In this document: piece after piece, positions 17,447-26,149 of the stretch
How positions within the stretch are numbered: the first letter of the stretch is position 1
Layout of the letters: every line of letters starts with the position of its first letter
NCBI RefSeq assembly: GCF_036884255.1
Contig: NZ_CP145605.1
Span: 4,588,001 to 4,652,000, forward strand
Direction: 5' to 3'
Source: Paenibacillus tundrae
Lineage (GTDB): Bacteria; Bacillota; Bacilli; Paenibacillales; Paenibacillaceae
Length of the DNA: 64,000 nt
Translations under genes and position numbers: made by a program
The notes under the pieces: model-generated
The model's input: the letters and a program-made list of their open reading frames with translations, nothing else
Databases searched by the model: none
What the model was told of the DNA's origin: nothing

Positions 17447-17917
17447 TCAGGCGGAAATTTCTAGTTCTTTCAGTACTGCAATCTCGTCGCAGCAATTTTG
17501 TTTGCTGCAGTGCACGCAGTCCGTCCATACTTTTTCAGGAAAAATCTCTTTATCTACAATGGCAAAGCCATTTTTCTCAAAGAAAGAAACTTCATATGTG
17601 AGTGCCATCACTTTAGGAATTTTCTGATTCTGAGCTTCTTCCACCAGTCGATCCAGCAACCGGGAACCTATACCCAGTCCTTTGTGTCCTTCTGAGATAC
17701 CAAGGGATCTAACCTCCACTAGATCGTTGCCCAAACGGCAAAGCGACCCACATCCCACGACCTCTCCATCCACTTCAGCGACGACAAAGTGTTCCAGTTG
17801 CCTATGCAGTACTTCCCTTGATCGCGGAAGCATGATCCCACGCTCTGCGTATCCCTTAATCATTTCATATAGCGGTTCAACATCTTCCGGCACGGCTTTT
17901 CTGCATATAACCGACAT
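17447..17917 (-). CDS. GNAT acetyltransferase, ArgA-type N-acetylglutamate synthase-like
   Basis: 156 residues, a single GNAT domain. The acetyl-CoA loop is EGHKGLGIGSRLLDRL (Q/RxxGxG/A type). The strand LVEVRSLGIS, the segment ALTYEVSFFEKNGFAIVDKE and the C-terminal KVWTDCVHCSKQNCCDEIAV are the pattern of stand-alone ArgA-type acetyltransferases, including the conserved DCxxC and CDE. It may acetylate glutamate in arginine synthesis or another amino acid; no arginine genes are nearby to support that. It is a single-gene unit between hemW and hrcA, a place where B. subtilis has none. Confidence 0.75.
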   Translation of the reverse strand: MSVICRKAVPEDVEPLYEMIKGYAERGIMLPRSREVLHRQLEHFVVAEVDGEVVGCGSLCRLGNDLVEVRSLGISEGHKGLGIGSRLLDRLVEEAQNQKIPKVMALTYEVSFFEKNGFAIVDKEIFPEKVWTDCVHCSKQNCCDEIAVLKELEISA

Positions 17918-18035
17918 TCTGCTCTCCTCCTATTACCAAGCTTTCCGAAGGAAAGCCAACTTCGTAGTTGTTAAATTACACGCTCTGCCAAAATCAATAT
18001 GAATAAATATACAACAAAGCGTATAGAATTTCAAG

Positions 18036-19220
18036 CTACGAATTTAGCGATATCGAGCCAATAAACTCGGCAAAAACGTCGTTTCCGAACAGGATACCCT
18101 GCTCACTCAGACGGAAGCCGTCTGACGTCCGCTCAAGTAATCCTGCGTTTAACATTTTGCCCAATGGTTTTGCGAACACCTCTTCAATGGATTCACCAAA
18201 TTGCTCACTGAAACGTGAGGCCGAGGCTCCCTCTAGCATTCTGAGTCCAACCATGAGATAATCCTCCATCGCTTCTGGACGACTGATCTCAAAATGATCT
18301 AAACGCGGCAGTCCCGTTTTGGCAGCTTCAACATACGGATTTATTCCTTTAATATTCATATGCCGTTCGCGGCCTACATATCCATGTGCACCTGCTCCAA
18401 GTCCATAATAATCCTCATTGCGCCAGTATGTGATATTGTGACGACTCTGGAAGCCAGGTTTAGCAAAGTTACTGATCTCATACTGTTCATAACCTGCTTC
18501 TTTCATTCGGCTCATTAATAGAAGATACATCTGCAATTCATCATCTTCATGCGGTAGCGGCAATTGATTTTTCTGGTACAGCGTATGGAAAAGAGTGTTC
18601 TCTTCCACTTTCAAGCTGTAGATTGAATAATGCGGCAGATCCAGTTCCAGCGCTCTGTCGATGCTCTCATTTAACATCTCTACCGTCTGGTTTGGCAAAC
18701 CGAACATTAGATCGATGGACAAGTTGCTCAATCCTGCTTTACGTGCATTCTCCAAGCTACGATATACATCATCCGTGTTATGAATACGACCGATGCCAGT
18801 GAGTAGGTCATTTTGGAAAGCCTGCACACCAAAGCTGACACGGTTAACGCCGCCTTCTTTCATCGCAGCAAGCTTCTCCGCATCTGTAGTGCCCGGGTTC
18901 GCTTCCATTGAAAACTCAATATCGTCTGCCCAATTGGGGAAATACGTTTTGACGGAACGAAGGAAGTAAGCCATTTCGTCAGGCTTCAAGGCTGTCGGCG
19001 TGCCCCCACCTACAAATATAGTCTTAATCTCGCCCGGCGGATTCGCCTTAACGGTATGCTCCATTTCTCGTTCCAATGCCTCTAAATACTGCATGACAGG
19101 CTGATCCTTCAGAACGTAGGAGTTAAAATCACAGTAAAAACATTTATTCGTGCAAAAGGGAATGTGAAGGTACACCGCTTGGGGTGAACCTGTTTTCCGG
19201 CTTTGTGATGTCAATGTCAT
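18036..19220 (-). CDS. hemW: Radical SAM heme chaperone HemW
   Basis: 394 residues. The radical SAM cluster motif is CTNKCFYCDF after VYLHIPF; GGGTPT and ITYWRNEDYYGLGAGAH are also typical of HemW rather than true HemN, which has an extra N-terminal region. HemW inserts heme into respiratory proteins. The start is ATG at 19220 with GAGGGGG 8 nt upstream. It follows lepA as in Bacillus, but the 233-bp gap contains two tandem hairpins and a short CGTTTGC/GCAAACG hairpin. Confidence 0.92.
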   Translation of the reverse strand: MTLTSQSRKTGSPQAVYLHIPFCTNKCFYCDFNSYVLKDQPVMQYLEALEREMEHTVKANPPGEIKTIFVGGGTPTALKPDEMAYFLRSVKTYFPNWADDIEFSMEANPGTTDAEKLAAMKEGGVNRVSFGVQAFQNDLLTGIGRIHNTDDVYRSLENARKAGLSNLSIDLMFGLPNQTVEMLNESIDRALELDLPHYSIYSLKVEENTLFHTLYQKNQLPLPHEDDELQMYLLLMSRMKEAGYEQYEISNFAKPGFQSRHNITYWRNEDYYGLGAGAHGYVGRERHMNIKGINPYVEAAKTGLPRLDHFEISRPEAMEDYLMVGLRMLEGASASRFSEQFGESIEEVFAKPLGKMLNAGLLERTSDGFRLSEQGILFGNDVFAEFIGSISLNS

Positions 19221-19353
19221 GGGTAAGTCCCCCTCTATTTGAAAAAAGGAAAGCCATCCGGCTTCCCCTCTCAGCTTCATTATATAAATTGAATTTACTC
19301 GTAAGGATCAGTTCAATCTATATCGTATTATCGTTTGCAAGCAAACGTCTTAC

Positions 19354-19452
19354 AATTCAATTTCGATACACACATTCTGTGTTGTACCCGAAATTGAATT
19401 ATTGGAATCTAATTTGAATACACACATTCTGTGTTGTACCTCAAAATAGATT
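19354..19452. repeat. Two tandem 47-nt hairpins with identical 23-nt loops
   Basis: Hairpin 1 (19354-19400) has a perfect 12-bp stem AATTCAATTTCG / CGAAATTGAATT. Hairpin 2 (19406-19452) has AATCTAATTTGA / TCAAAATAGATT with one mismatch. Both enclose the same 23-nt sequence (19366-19388 and 19418-19440), whose centre ACACATTCTGTGT is itself palindromic. No T-run follows. They lie directly after the lepA stop. Confidence 0.85.
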
Positions 19453-19453
19453 A

Positions 19454-21268
19454 TTAATCATCAATTTTCAACACGGCCATGAACGCTTCTTGTGGTACCT
19501 CAACGTTACCAACCTGCTTCATCCGCTTCTTACCTTCCTTCTGCTTCTCAAGCAGTTTCCGTTTCCGCGAGATGTCACCACCATAACACTTAGCAAGTAC
19601 GTTTTTACGCATTGCTTTTACCGTTTCACGCGCCACTACCTTCGTTCCAACGGATGCCTGAATCGGCACCTCGAACATTTGCCGCGGAATCAGCTCACGA
19701 AGCTTCTCACAGATAATGCGGCCGCGGTTATATGCACGGTCACGGTGAACGATGAAGGACAGAGCATCGACCTGTTCACCATTGAGCAAAATATCCATTT
19801 TCGCCAGATTAGACTGACGATAACCAGACAACTCATAGTCGAAGGATGCGTAACCTTTGGTACTTGATTTTAATTGATCGAAGAAGTCATATACAATCTC
19901 GGACAGTGGGATTTCATACGTAATCGTAACCCGTGTGGTGTCCAAGTACTCCATATTAACGTATTCGCCACGTTTGTTTTGGCACAATTCCATAATGGTA
20001 CCTACATAATCATTCGGTACGATAATGGCTGCTTTAACATACGGTTCTTCAACATAATCAATCCGTCCTACCTCAGGGTAGTTAGAAGGGTTGTCGATCT
20101 GTATCATCTCACCATTGGTCAGTGTGACATGATAGATTACGCTTGGTGCAGTAGTGATCAACGGAATGTTGAACTCACGCTCAATCCGCTCTTGGATAAC
20201 GTCCATGTGCAGCAATCCGAGGAATCCGCAACGGAATCCGAATCCAAGTGCACTGGATGTCTCTGGCTCAAAGCTCAGTGAAGCATCATTTAATTGCAAT
20301 TTTTCCAACGCCTCACGCAGATCCACGTAATCCGATGTTTCAATCGGATACAGACCGCAGTAAACCATTGGATTAATTTTGCGATAACCCGGCAAAGGCT
20401 CTGCCGTTGGCTTTTTGGCATCGGTTACTGTATCCCCGACCCGCGTATCTCCTACGTGCCGGATACCTGCTACGATAAATCCAACGTCACCCACGTTCAG
20501 CTCGTCCACAATAGTCATGCGTGGTTTGAAGGCACCCACTTCGATAACCTCAAATGACTTGTCTGTTGCCATCATTTTGATCTTCGAACCGGATTTGATC
20601 TTACCATCGACAACACGTACGTATACGATTACACCTTTGTACGGATCATAGTGCGAGTCAAAAATCAGCGCTTTCAGTGGTTGATCCGGGTCACCCGCAG
20701 GAGCAGGTACGCTTTGTACCACTTGCTCAAGAATCTCCTTGATACCAATTCCAGCCTTGGCGGAAGCCAGCACTGCATTGCTTGTATCAAGCCCAATCAC
20801 ATCTTCTACTTCCTGTTTCACACGATCAGGATCAGCGCTTGGCAGGTCAATTTTGTTGATGACTGGTAGAATTTCGAGATCATTATCAAGCGCAAGATAT
20901 ACGTTAGCTAGTGTTTGCGCTTCAATCCCCTGAGCTGCATCCACTACCAACAATGCGCCTTCACATGCAGCCAAACTCCGTGATACTTCATACGTGAAGT
21001 CTACGTGTCCTGGCGTGTCAATCAGATTCAATAGATACTCTTCACCATCGTCTGCTTTGTAAGTCAGAGCTACAGCTTGCAGTTTAATCGTAATTCCACG
21101 TTCGCGTTCAAGATCCATCTGATCCAGCACTTGCTCCTGCATCTCACGCGATGTAAGCGCACCTGTGTACTCCAAGATCCGGTCCGCAAGTGTTGATTTG
21201 CCGTGATCTATATGTGCAATAATTGAGAAGTTACGAATTTTACGTTGTCTTGCCCGAATGTCAGTCAT
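19454..21268 (-). CDS. lepA: Elongation factor 4 (LepA)
   Basis: 604 residues. G-domain motifs are AHIDHGKSTLADR, DTPGHVDF and NKIDLPSADP; the C-terminus has the LepA-specific domain (DILLNGEQVDALSFIVHR, KLRELIPRQMFEVPIQA, VLAKCYGGDISRKRKLLEKQ). LepA back-translocates stalled ribosomes or aids 30S assembly. The start has GGGGGTAAGGA upstream. A separate promoter precedes it, so it need not depend on the sporulation genes upstream. Confidence 0.98.
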   Translation of the reverse strand: MTDIRARQRKIRNFSIIAHIDHGKSTLADRILEYTGALTSREMQEQVLDQMDLERERGITIKLQAVALTYKADDGEEYLLNLIDTPGHVDFTYEVSRSLAACEGALLVVDAAQGIEAQTLANVYLALDNDLEILPVINKIDLPSADPDRVKQEVEDVIGLDTSNAVLASAKAGIGIKEILEQVVQSVPAPAGDPDQPLKALIFDSHYDPYKGVIVYVRVVDGKIKSGSKIKMMATDKSFEVIEVGAFKPRMTIVDELNVGDVGFIVAGIRHVGDTRVGDTVTDAKKPTAEPLPGYRKINPMVYCGLYPIETSDYVDLREALEKLQLNDASLSFEPETSSALGFGFRCGFLGLLHMDVIQERIEREFNIPLITTAPSVIYHVTLTNGEMIQIDNPSNYPEVGRIDYVEEPYVKAAIIVPNDYVGTIMELCQNKRGEYVNMEYLDTTRVTITYEIPLSEIVYDFFDQLKSSTKGYASFDYELSGYRQSNLAKMDILLNGEQVDALSFIVHRDRAYNRGRIICEKLRELIPRQMFEVPIQASVGTKVVARETVKAMRKNVLAKCYGGDISRKRKLLEKQKEGKKRMKQVGNVEVPQEAFMAVLKIDD

Positions 21269-21305
21269 TCCTTACCCCCAGAAACAGCCTAGTGTCAATC
21301 ACTTC

Positions 21306-21334
21306 ATTATAACAGTTGATGCAGGGTGCATCAA
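21306..21334 (-). promoter_or_regulatory. Putative lepA promoter with overlapping palindrome
   Basis: Minus strand: -35 TTGATG (21329-21334), 17-nt spacer, -10 TATAAT (21306-21311), about 38 bp before the lepA start. The perfect palindrome TTGATGCA-N3-TGCATCAA (21316-21334) begins at the -35 box and fills most of the spacer. Confidence 0.7.
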
Positions 21335-21415
21335 TCCCATGATGTTTCAACTTTATCATAATTTATCACTACGAAGAACTGCCAGGGGTATATTTTGCCT
21401 TGAATGTATTGCTTT

Positions 21416-21778
21416 TTATTCAGCAACGCCACTAAACAGGGAGACCACCCATTTAATTCCGTTATGAGAAAGGTTCTGAAGAAGCCCTGCCGTTTTATCA
21501 GCAAGAACATCAACCGGTGCTTGGCTCTGCTCTGCTCCTAACACCTGACTCGGCGATTGGACAGGTACAACCGGCGGTTCCTTTTTTTTGACCTGCTCCA
21601 CAGGCTGCTCTGGCTCAGATTCGACTGCGACGGATGCTGGCTCTGACTTTACAAGCGCAGGACTTTCCTGCTGATCATTCCCAAGCTGAAAGTTACTGCC
21701 TGCCAGCTGCATACCAAACAGAATTCCCAGTAACATCAGAACAGCAACCGATAGCAGCTTTTTCCCGAATCTGGACAC
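21416..21778 (-). CDS. YqxA-like (DUF3679-type) membrane-anchored protein
   Basis: 120 residues: one N-terminal membrane segment (about 9-27, LLSVAVLMLLGILFGMQLAG), a polar Pro/Glu/Val-rich middle (about 35-90) and a short C-terminal helix. It lies between spoIIP and lepA, exactly where B. subtilis has yqxA (DUF3679), and has the same N-terminal anchor with GxxFGMQ. Sequence similarity is weak in the linker, so the call rests mainly on position and shape. It starts at GTG with GAGGGGG 8 nt upstream. Function unknown, probably sporulation-related by context. Confidence 0.7.
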   Translation of the reverse strand: MSRFGKKLLSVAVLMLLGILFGMQLAGSNFQLGNDQQESPALVKSEPASVAVESEPEQPVEQVKKKEPPVVPVQSPSQVLGAEQSQAPVDVLADKTAGLLQNLSHNGIKWVVSLFSGVAE

Positions 21779-21828
21779 GCCCTTCGCCCCCTCGATACAT
21801 GATTTAGAATGTTCTCCGTTGACTCAAC

Positions 21829-23136
21829 CTAACCACCTTGTGTTTTCGTTTCCGCACTTGCTTTATCTACGTTCTGATCTTGCCAATACACTTCGGCAAT
21901 CATGTCAGCTAATATTTTAGAGGTTCGCTCTAATTCAGCTGCCGTATTATCGATGCCTCCGATTTCAATAAGGATACTGTTTGGAGACAGTGTCTGGTTG
22001 TATTCACCATTGTTAGCTCCTCCACCGGTTTTCCCCCAGACTCCACGAGAAACCCCAGGATACTTGGCCTCAAGCTTCTTGTGAATCTTAGCCGCAAAGG
22101 CTTCATTTTTCTCCCAGTTCGGATTTTCATGCCCAATGATAAAGTAGACTTTTGCATATCCAAGACCTTCAATCGTTGTTGTTGTTTTATTATGGCGCTG
22201 TGAATCCCTGTGGATATCAATGAGATAGGTAAGATCATCATTTTGGGCAAGTGCAGCTTTTACTGTCTGACGTGAATATTTATAGGAATAATTCCAGTTG
22301 TAGTCCTTCACTTTAGTAGGGTAATCCTCCTTAGCATGTTCAACCCCTATACCTAGCTTTTCCAAACTATCTGTTAAATAGCTCCCCACTTGAAAAACAT
22401 TGCCTGTGGACTTGCCTGACGAAGGATTATCACTCTTGGTCCCTAATAATGGATTGTATCCTTCCCGTGGATGTGAGTGATAGATGAGGACTGCCTTTTT
22501 ATCTAATGTAGGTTCGGGATCATCCTCTGGATTCTTCTTAGGCGGATTTTCCTGAGCTTCTGGATCTTTGGAATCTCCTGGATCTTCAGTTTCGTCCGTA
22601 TCTGGTGAGGTCGGGTCATCCTGCCCTGGGGGAGTATGTAGCTCTCCCTCACTTTTCCCACCATTCGTCGAAGCTGTGTCCGTTAATCCGGGACCGGGTT
22701 GATAATCCTCTGGTGCTTCTGCCTTTTCATTTCCCGAGCCTGGCCGAAGCAACACCGGCTGATTTGACCCCATTCCTGGCATTTCTCTAGCAATTAAGCT
22801 TTTGGGATCCTGAGGATTAACATTGGTAAGCAGTTGAAAAACAAACGTAGTTAAATTCTCACCTGAAAATGCAGAGGTTTGTTCCTTTTGAGTTAAGTGC
22901 GGGACTTCCATACCAAGCATGTCTACGAAAAAACGACTAGACACGGTACTCGCAAATCCTTTCATTGAAGAAACAGGCGAGTTATTTAACTGCTTCTCAG
23001 CCATTCCTCCCAGACCGAGTACAATAAAAAATAGGATCGATATAATCATAAGCAACAGCAATGTACGACCCATGGCCAGTACATGCAGAAATCTTTTTCT
23101 CCACTTGCCAATATTCCATGCCAATATTTTGTTCAT
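21829..23136 (-). CDS. spoIIP: Stage II sporulation protein P
   Basis: 435 residues. SpoIIP is a cell-wall amidase/endopeptidase that works with SpoIID and SpoIIM in septal thinning and engulfment. An N-terminal membrane segment (about 24-45) is followed by a low-complexity region rich in D/E/P (about 135-205), then the catalytic domain with IYHSHPREGY, YLIDIHRDS and ILIEIGGIDNTAAEL. The start is ATG at 23136 (AAGGAG 8 nt upstream) rather than an in-frame codon nine residues earlier. It follows gpr after a terminator, so it has its own, presumably sigma-E, promoter in 23137-23225. Confidence 0.95.
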   Translation of the reverse strand: MNKILAWNIGKWRKRFLHVLAMGRTLLLLMIISILFFIVLGLGGMAEKQLNNSPVSSMKGFASTVSSRFFVDMLGMEVPHLTQKEQTSAFSGENLTTFVFQLLTNVNPQDPKSLIAREMPGMGSNQPVLLRPGSGNEKAEAPEDYQPGPGLTDTASTNGGKSEGELHTPPGQDDPTSPDTDETEDPGDSKDPEAQENPPKKNPEDDPEPTLDKKAVLIYHSHPREGYNPLLGTKSDNPSSGKSTGNVFQVGSYLTDSLEKLGIGVEHAKEDYPTKVKDYNWNYSYKYSRQTVKAALAQNDDLTYLIDIHRDSQRHNKTTTTIEGLGYAKVYFIIGHENPNWEKNEAFAAKIHKKLEAKYPGVSRGVWGKTGGGANNGEYNQTLSPNSILIEIGGIDNTAAELERTSKILADMIAEVYWQDQNVDKASAETKTQGG

Positions 23137-23224
23137 GCCTCTGTCTCCTTCCCTGCTGGACAACTCTTATACTCCAACTCTATGAGCTAGTTAGAATTGA
23201 TAGAACTAGAAGAGGACAATCTCC

Positions 23225-23255
23225 AAAAAAAAAGAAAGTCCGATAGATTCGGACT
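23225..23255 (-). terminator. Terminator after gpr
   Basis: Minus strand: AGTCCGA / TCGGACT stem with a five-base loop, followed by CTTTCTTTTTTTTT. It separates gpr from spoIIP. Confidence 0.9.
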
Positions 23256-23347
23256 CTCTTCTAAGAGGGCTTGGAAAGTGCATTTTCGGGAAAAGATAGG
23301 AAGTAGCTGGAAGTGGTTAACTCTAAAGTTAACTTCACCAGTTTCAA

Positions 23348-24349
23348 TTAATGTGTATAGGCAGCTACATTATCAGGATTAACAGCATCATGTAATGCCG
23401 CATTCAGCCCTGTTGCAATGACATTAGCGATGTCTTCTATAAACTCATCAATCTCTTTAGGGGTTACGATCAGATCATGACCCAATGGTTCCAATATTTC
23501 TTTGACCAAACTGAGGCGCTCATGTTCACTGATGTCGTCAAGCATGCCCATGATTTGCTTCGTTTGATCCGTCTCCTGGCGGAAATGACTCCGCATCATT
23601 TCAATCGCGTTATTCACAATCGTTGATGCATAACACACCGTAGGGACTCCAATTGCAATACAAGGCACACCCAGAATATCCTTAGTTAAGCCACGTCGCT
23701 TATTCCCAATGCCAGAACCTGGGTGAATCCCTATGTCTGCAACTTGTATTGTTGTGTTGACACGTTCTAATGAACGGGAAGCAAGAGAATCAATCGCAAT
23801 AATCGCATCTGGCTTGGTTCGATCCACGATACCTTGTACGATATCACTCGATTCAATTCCCGTAGTTCCGAGTACCCCTGGAGCAATAGCACTCACTTCT
23901 CGATAGCCTGGTGCTACCTGATCTGGCACTAATTCAAAATATTGACGAGTAACCATGAGATTCTCCACAACTAACGGGCCAAGTGCATCAGGCGTTACAT
24001 TTAAATTTCCAAGTCCCACAATTAAGATCTTGGAGTCTTTGTTAATGCCTGCTTTAGTCATAAAGTCTTCCATTTCTCGAGTGAACTCTGCAGCGACACG
24101 TTCCTGTAGTTCCGTATCTCCATTGCGAAGGGCGGGAACCTCCAACGTAACATAGTGTCCCTTTACACGACCGATGGCTTGTGCAGCAGCATCGTTCTGA
24201 ACATCAATCCGCGTAATCGTGATTCCTTCTTTGGTCTCTACATCTTCCCGCAGACCTGGAATCGTTTGCTTCTGGTCACCTTGAACCATTTCCTTTGAAT
24301 CAATTGCCAAATCAGTGCGTACTGTATAGTTCTGTAAATCAAGTGTCAT
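23348..24349 (-). CDS. gpr: GPR endopeptidase (germination protease)
   Basis: 333 residues. GPR degrades small acid-soluble spore proteins at germination, after autocleavage of its propeptide. The N-terminus YTVRTDLAIDSKE contains the region cut during activation; further signatures are SKILIVGLGNLNVTPDALGP, APGVLGTTGIES, AIDSLASRSLERV and HPGSGIGNKRRGLT. The length is close to the B. subtilis enzyme (about 370). A sigma-G type promoter lies just upstream, matching forespore expression. It is divergent from rpsT, as in Bacillus. Confidence 0.97.
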   Translation of the reverse strand: MTLDLQNYTVRTDLAIDSKEMVQGDQKQTIPGLREDVETKEGITITRIDVQNDAAAQAIGRVKGHYVTLEVPALRNGDTELQERVAAEFTREMEDFMTKAGINKDSKILIVGLGNLNVTPDALGPLVVENLMVTRQYFELVPDQVAPGYREVSAIAPGVLGTTGIESSDIVQGIVDRTKPDAIIAIDSLASRSLERVNTTIQVADIGIHPGSGIGNKRRGLTKDILGVPCIAIGVPTVCYASTIVNNAIEMMRSHFRQETDQTKQIMGMLDDISEHERLSLVKEILEPLGHDLIVTPKEIDEFIEDIANVIATGLNAALHDAVNPDNVAAYTH

Positions 24350-24380
24350 CCGTTCTTGCCTCCCTTACCGCATTTGAGCA

Positions 24381-24411
24381 TATTGTGTGGGAAAAAGGGA
24401 TACTTTATGCA
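24381..24411 (-). promoter_or_regulatory. Sigma-G (forespore) promoter of gpr
   Basis: Minus strand: -35 TGCATA (24406-24411) fits YGHATR, the spacer is 18 nt, and -10 CACAATA (24381-24387) fits CAHWHTA. All thirteen consensus positions agree. It is 32 bp upstream of the gpr start. Confidence 0.8.
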
Positions 24412-24439
24412 ACACGCCCGAATATGATAGGAATTTCTG

Positions 24440-24468
24440 TTGCAATTTACATGCCATCATGCTAGAAT
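24440..24468 (+). promoter_or_regulatory. Sigma-A promoter of rpsT
   Basis: TTGCAA (24440-24445), 17-nt spacer, TAGAAT (24463-24468), about 50 bp before the rpsT start. It fires away from the gpr promoter. Confidence 0.75.
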
Positions 24469-24524
24469 ATTTTAAGTTGTGAAACGTTTGTATTCATGCA
24501 AATGCCTTACAGGAGGTGAATGTA

Positions 24525-24797
24525 ATGCCAAACATCAAATCCGCTGTTAAACGCGTAAAAACGAGCGACAAGCGCCGCGCACTCAATGCTTCCCAGAAAT
24601 CTGCACTTCGTACAGCTGTTAAAGCTGCTGATGCTGCCCTGGTAAGCAACGAAGTTGATACTGCTAAAGCTGCAATTCAAGCTGCTTCCAAAAAGCTGGA
24701 CAAGGCTGTAACTAAAGGTCTGGTTCATAAAAATGCTGCAGCTCGCAAAAAGTCTCGCTTGGCGAAAAAACTGAACGCTCTTTCCGCACAAGCGTAA
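24525..24797 (+). CDS. rpsT: 30S ribosomal protein S20
   Basis: 90 residues, Lys/Ala-rich helical protein starting MPNIKSAVKRVKTSDKRR, with the C-terminal GLVHKNAAARKKSRLAKKLN typical of S20. S20 binds 16S rRNA early in 30S assembly. The start is the ATG at 24525 with CAGGAGGTG upstream. A single gene with its own promoter and terminator. Confidence 0.98.
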   Translation: MPNIKSAVKRVKTSDKRRALNASQKSALRTAVKAADAALVSNEVDTAKAAIQAASKKLDKAVTKGLVHKNAAARKKSRLAKKLNALSAQA

Positions 24798-24823
24798 GAA
24801 GCGTTACTTATACGATCCAATGG

Positions 24824-24859
24824 AAAAATCCTGAACAGCATGTGCTTTCAGGATTTTTT
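24824..24859 (+). terminator. rpsT terminator
   Basis: AAATCCTGAA / TTCAGGATTT stem with GCAC/GTGC-like inner bases, followed by TTTTTT on the plus strand. Confidence 0.9.
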
Positions 24860-24889
24860 AGCTATGTGGTCGGTTGAGTACTATCAGAA

Positions 24890-24946
24890 CAAAAAGCGGC
24901 TCTCACTCGGTTGATCAATGATCAACGGAATGAGAGCCGCTTTTGT
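24890..24946 (-). terminator. Terminator after holA, probably bidirectional
   Basis: A long hairpin, AAAAGCGGCTCTCA ... TGAGAGCCGCTTTT, enclosing GTTGATC / GATCAAC. The minus strand continues GCTTTTTG, the plus strand GCTTTTG. Confidence 0.85.
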
Positions 24947-25010
24947 CTATTTCCGCTAATGGATGATTCGCAATAATAATTAGCATTACACTAACATCAC
25001 GCAACACTTC

Positions 25011-26027
25011 TTAGGCACCAAGTTTTAACAAAAATAACTCCAGACCAAGCACTTTGTCTACAGCACCTGTTTTCATTTGATAATCCAGCTCACTCAGATG
25101 GCTTAAAATCAGTCGTAAACGTTCAGGTTGAAATTTACGTGCCTGCTCCCCAGCAATTTTGACTGCATAGGGGTGGAGTCCAAGCTGGCTTGCAATCTGC
25201 TGCTGTGAATAGCTCTGTTGCCCAAGCTCCTTCACTTGAATCATGATTCGGAACTGTCTAGCGATCAATGCCGCAATTTTGATAGGCTCTTCGCGCTGTT
25301 TCAACAACTCATAGAATAGGGATAACGCCTTCTCAAGCCTTAGATTCGCCAATTCCTCTACTAGAGCAAATACATTCTGCTCCGTGCTACGCGCAACTAA
25401 CGATTCGATATCCGCACGTCTAATCATGCCACCGTTTCCAGCAAAAAGGCAGAGCTTGTCTACTTCAGCAGATAACGTCTGTAGACCTGTTCCCGCATAA
25501 CTAACGAGAATATCTGGAGCTCCAGGCTCAAAGGTAACCTCACGTTGTTTAGCCAGCTTCACAATCCAGTTCAACAACTCTTCCCCACTAAGTGGAGCAA
25601 ACGAAAGCACAATGGCTTGCTTCTTCGCAGCCTTAACTAACTTTTTGCGCTCGTCCAGCTTATCTCCTTGGGCTAAAAATACGATTGTACTGTAATCCGC
25701 AGGGTTATCCATGTATGTCAGCAAGCGATCAACCTGATGTTCAATTTTGGAATCCTTACCGGCTGTAAACAGATTCGCATCTCTAACAATAATTAGTTTA
25801 CGCGGCACAAGGAAAGGAACTGTCTCCGCTTCTTCGATAACAACTTCTACAGGCGTCTCCGAGAGATCATAAGGTACAATCGCAAAATCTCGATGCTCCT
25901 CCTCAATAACCTGTTCCTTCAACATATCCGTAAATTGCTGTATCTGGTATTTCTCCGTTCCGTACAGCACATATATCGGAGCCGTATCCCCACTTCGTAT
26001 TGCTTTTGTTGCACTCTTCACATCCAT
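25011..26027 (-). CDS. holA: DNA polymerase III subunit delta
   Basis: 338 residues. HolA (B. subtilis YqeN) is the clamp-opening subunit of the clamp loader. Signatures: APIYVLYGTEKYQIQQF at the N-terminus, LNWIVKLAKQREV in the lid region, GTGLQTLSAEVDKLCLFAG, and the C-terminal collar IAALIARQFRIMIQVKEL. The start is ATG at 26027 with AAGGAGG 8 nt upstream; the preceding GTG is possible. As in Bacillus it lies next to rpsT, but four other genes separate it from comEC. Confidence 0.95.
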   Translation of the reverse strand: MDVKSATKAIRSGDTAPIYVLYGTEKYQIQQFTDMLKEQVIEEEHRDFAIVPYDLSETPVEVVIEEAETVPFLVPRKLIIVRDANLFTAGKDSKIEHQVDRLLTYMDNPADYSTIVFLAQGDKLDERKKLVKAAKKQAIVLSFAPLSGEELLNWIVKLAKQREVTFEPGAPDILVSYAGTGLQTLSAEVDKLCLFAGNGGMIRRADIESLVARSTEQNVFALVEELANLRLEKALSLFYELLKQREEPIKIAALIARQFRIMIQVKELGQQSYSQQQIASQLGLHPYAVKIAGEQARKFQPERLRLILSHLSELDYQMKTGAVDKVLGLELFLLKLGA

Positions 26028-26077
26028 CACGGTGCCTCCTTATCCCTCTTATCCTACCAGAAAACGTGACAGACAAC

Positions 26078-26118
26078 AAAGGGGCCTTCGATCCACCGTG
26101 TGGATGAAGACCCCTTAG
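26078..26118. terminator. Hairpin, possible terminator after the anti-sigma gene
   Basis: AAGGGG-CTTC-ATCCAC paired with GTGGAT-GAAG-CCCCTT. T-runs are short on both strands (TTTGTTG on minus), so its role as terminator is uncertain. It sits between the MITE-like element and holA. Confidence 0.5.
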
Positions 26119-26149
26119 TCCTACATCTATATAAACGCAGCACCAACCA

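Noticed and set aside
19332..19347. CGTTTGC-AA-GCAAACG as a terminator of lepA
   Set aside because: A two-base loop and no T-run on either strand; kept only as part of the hairpin group.
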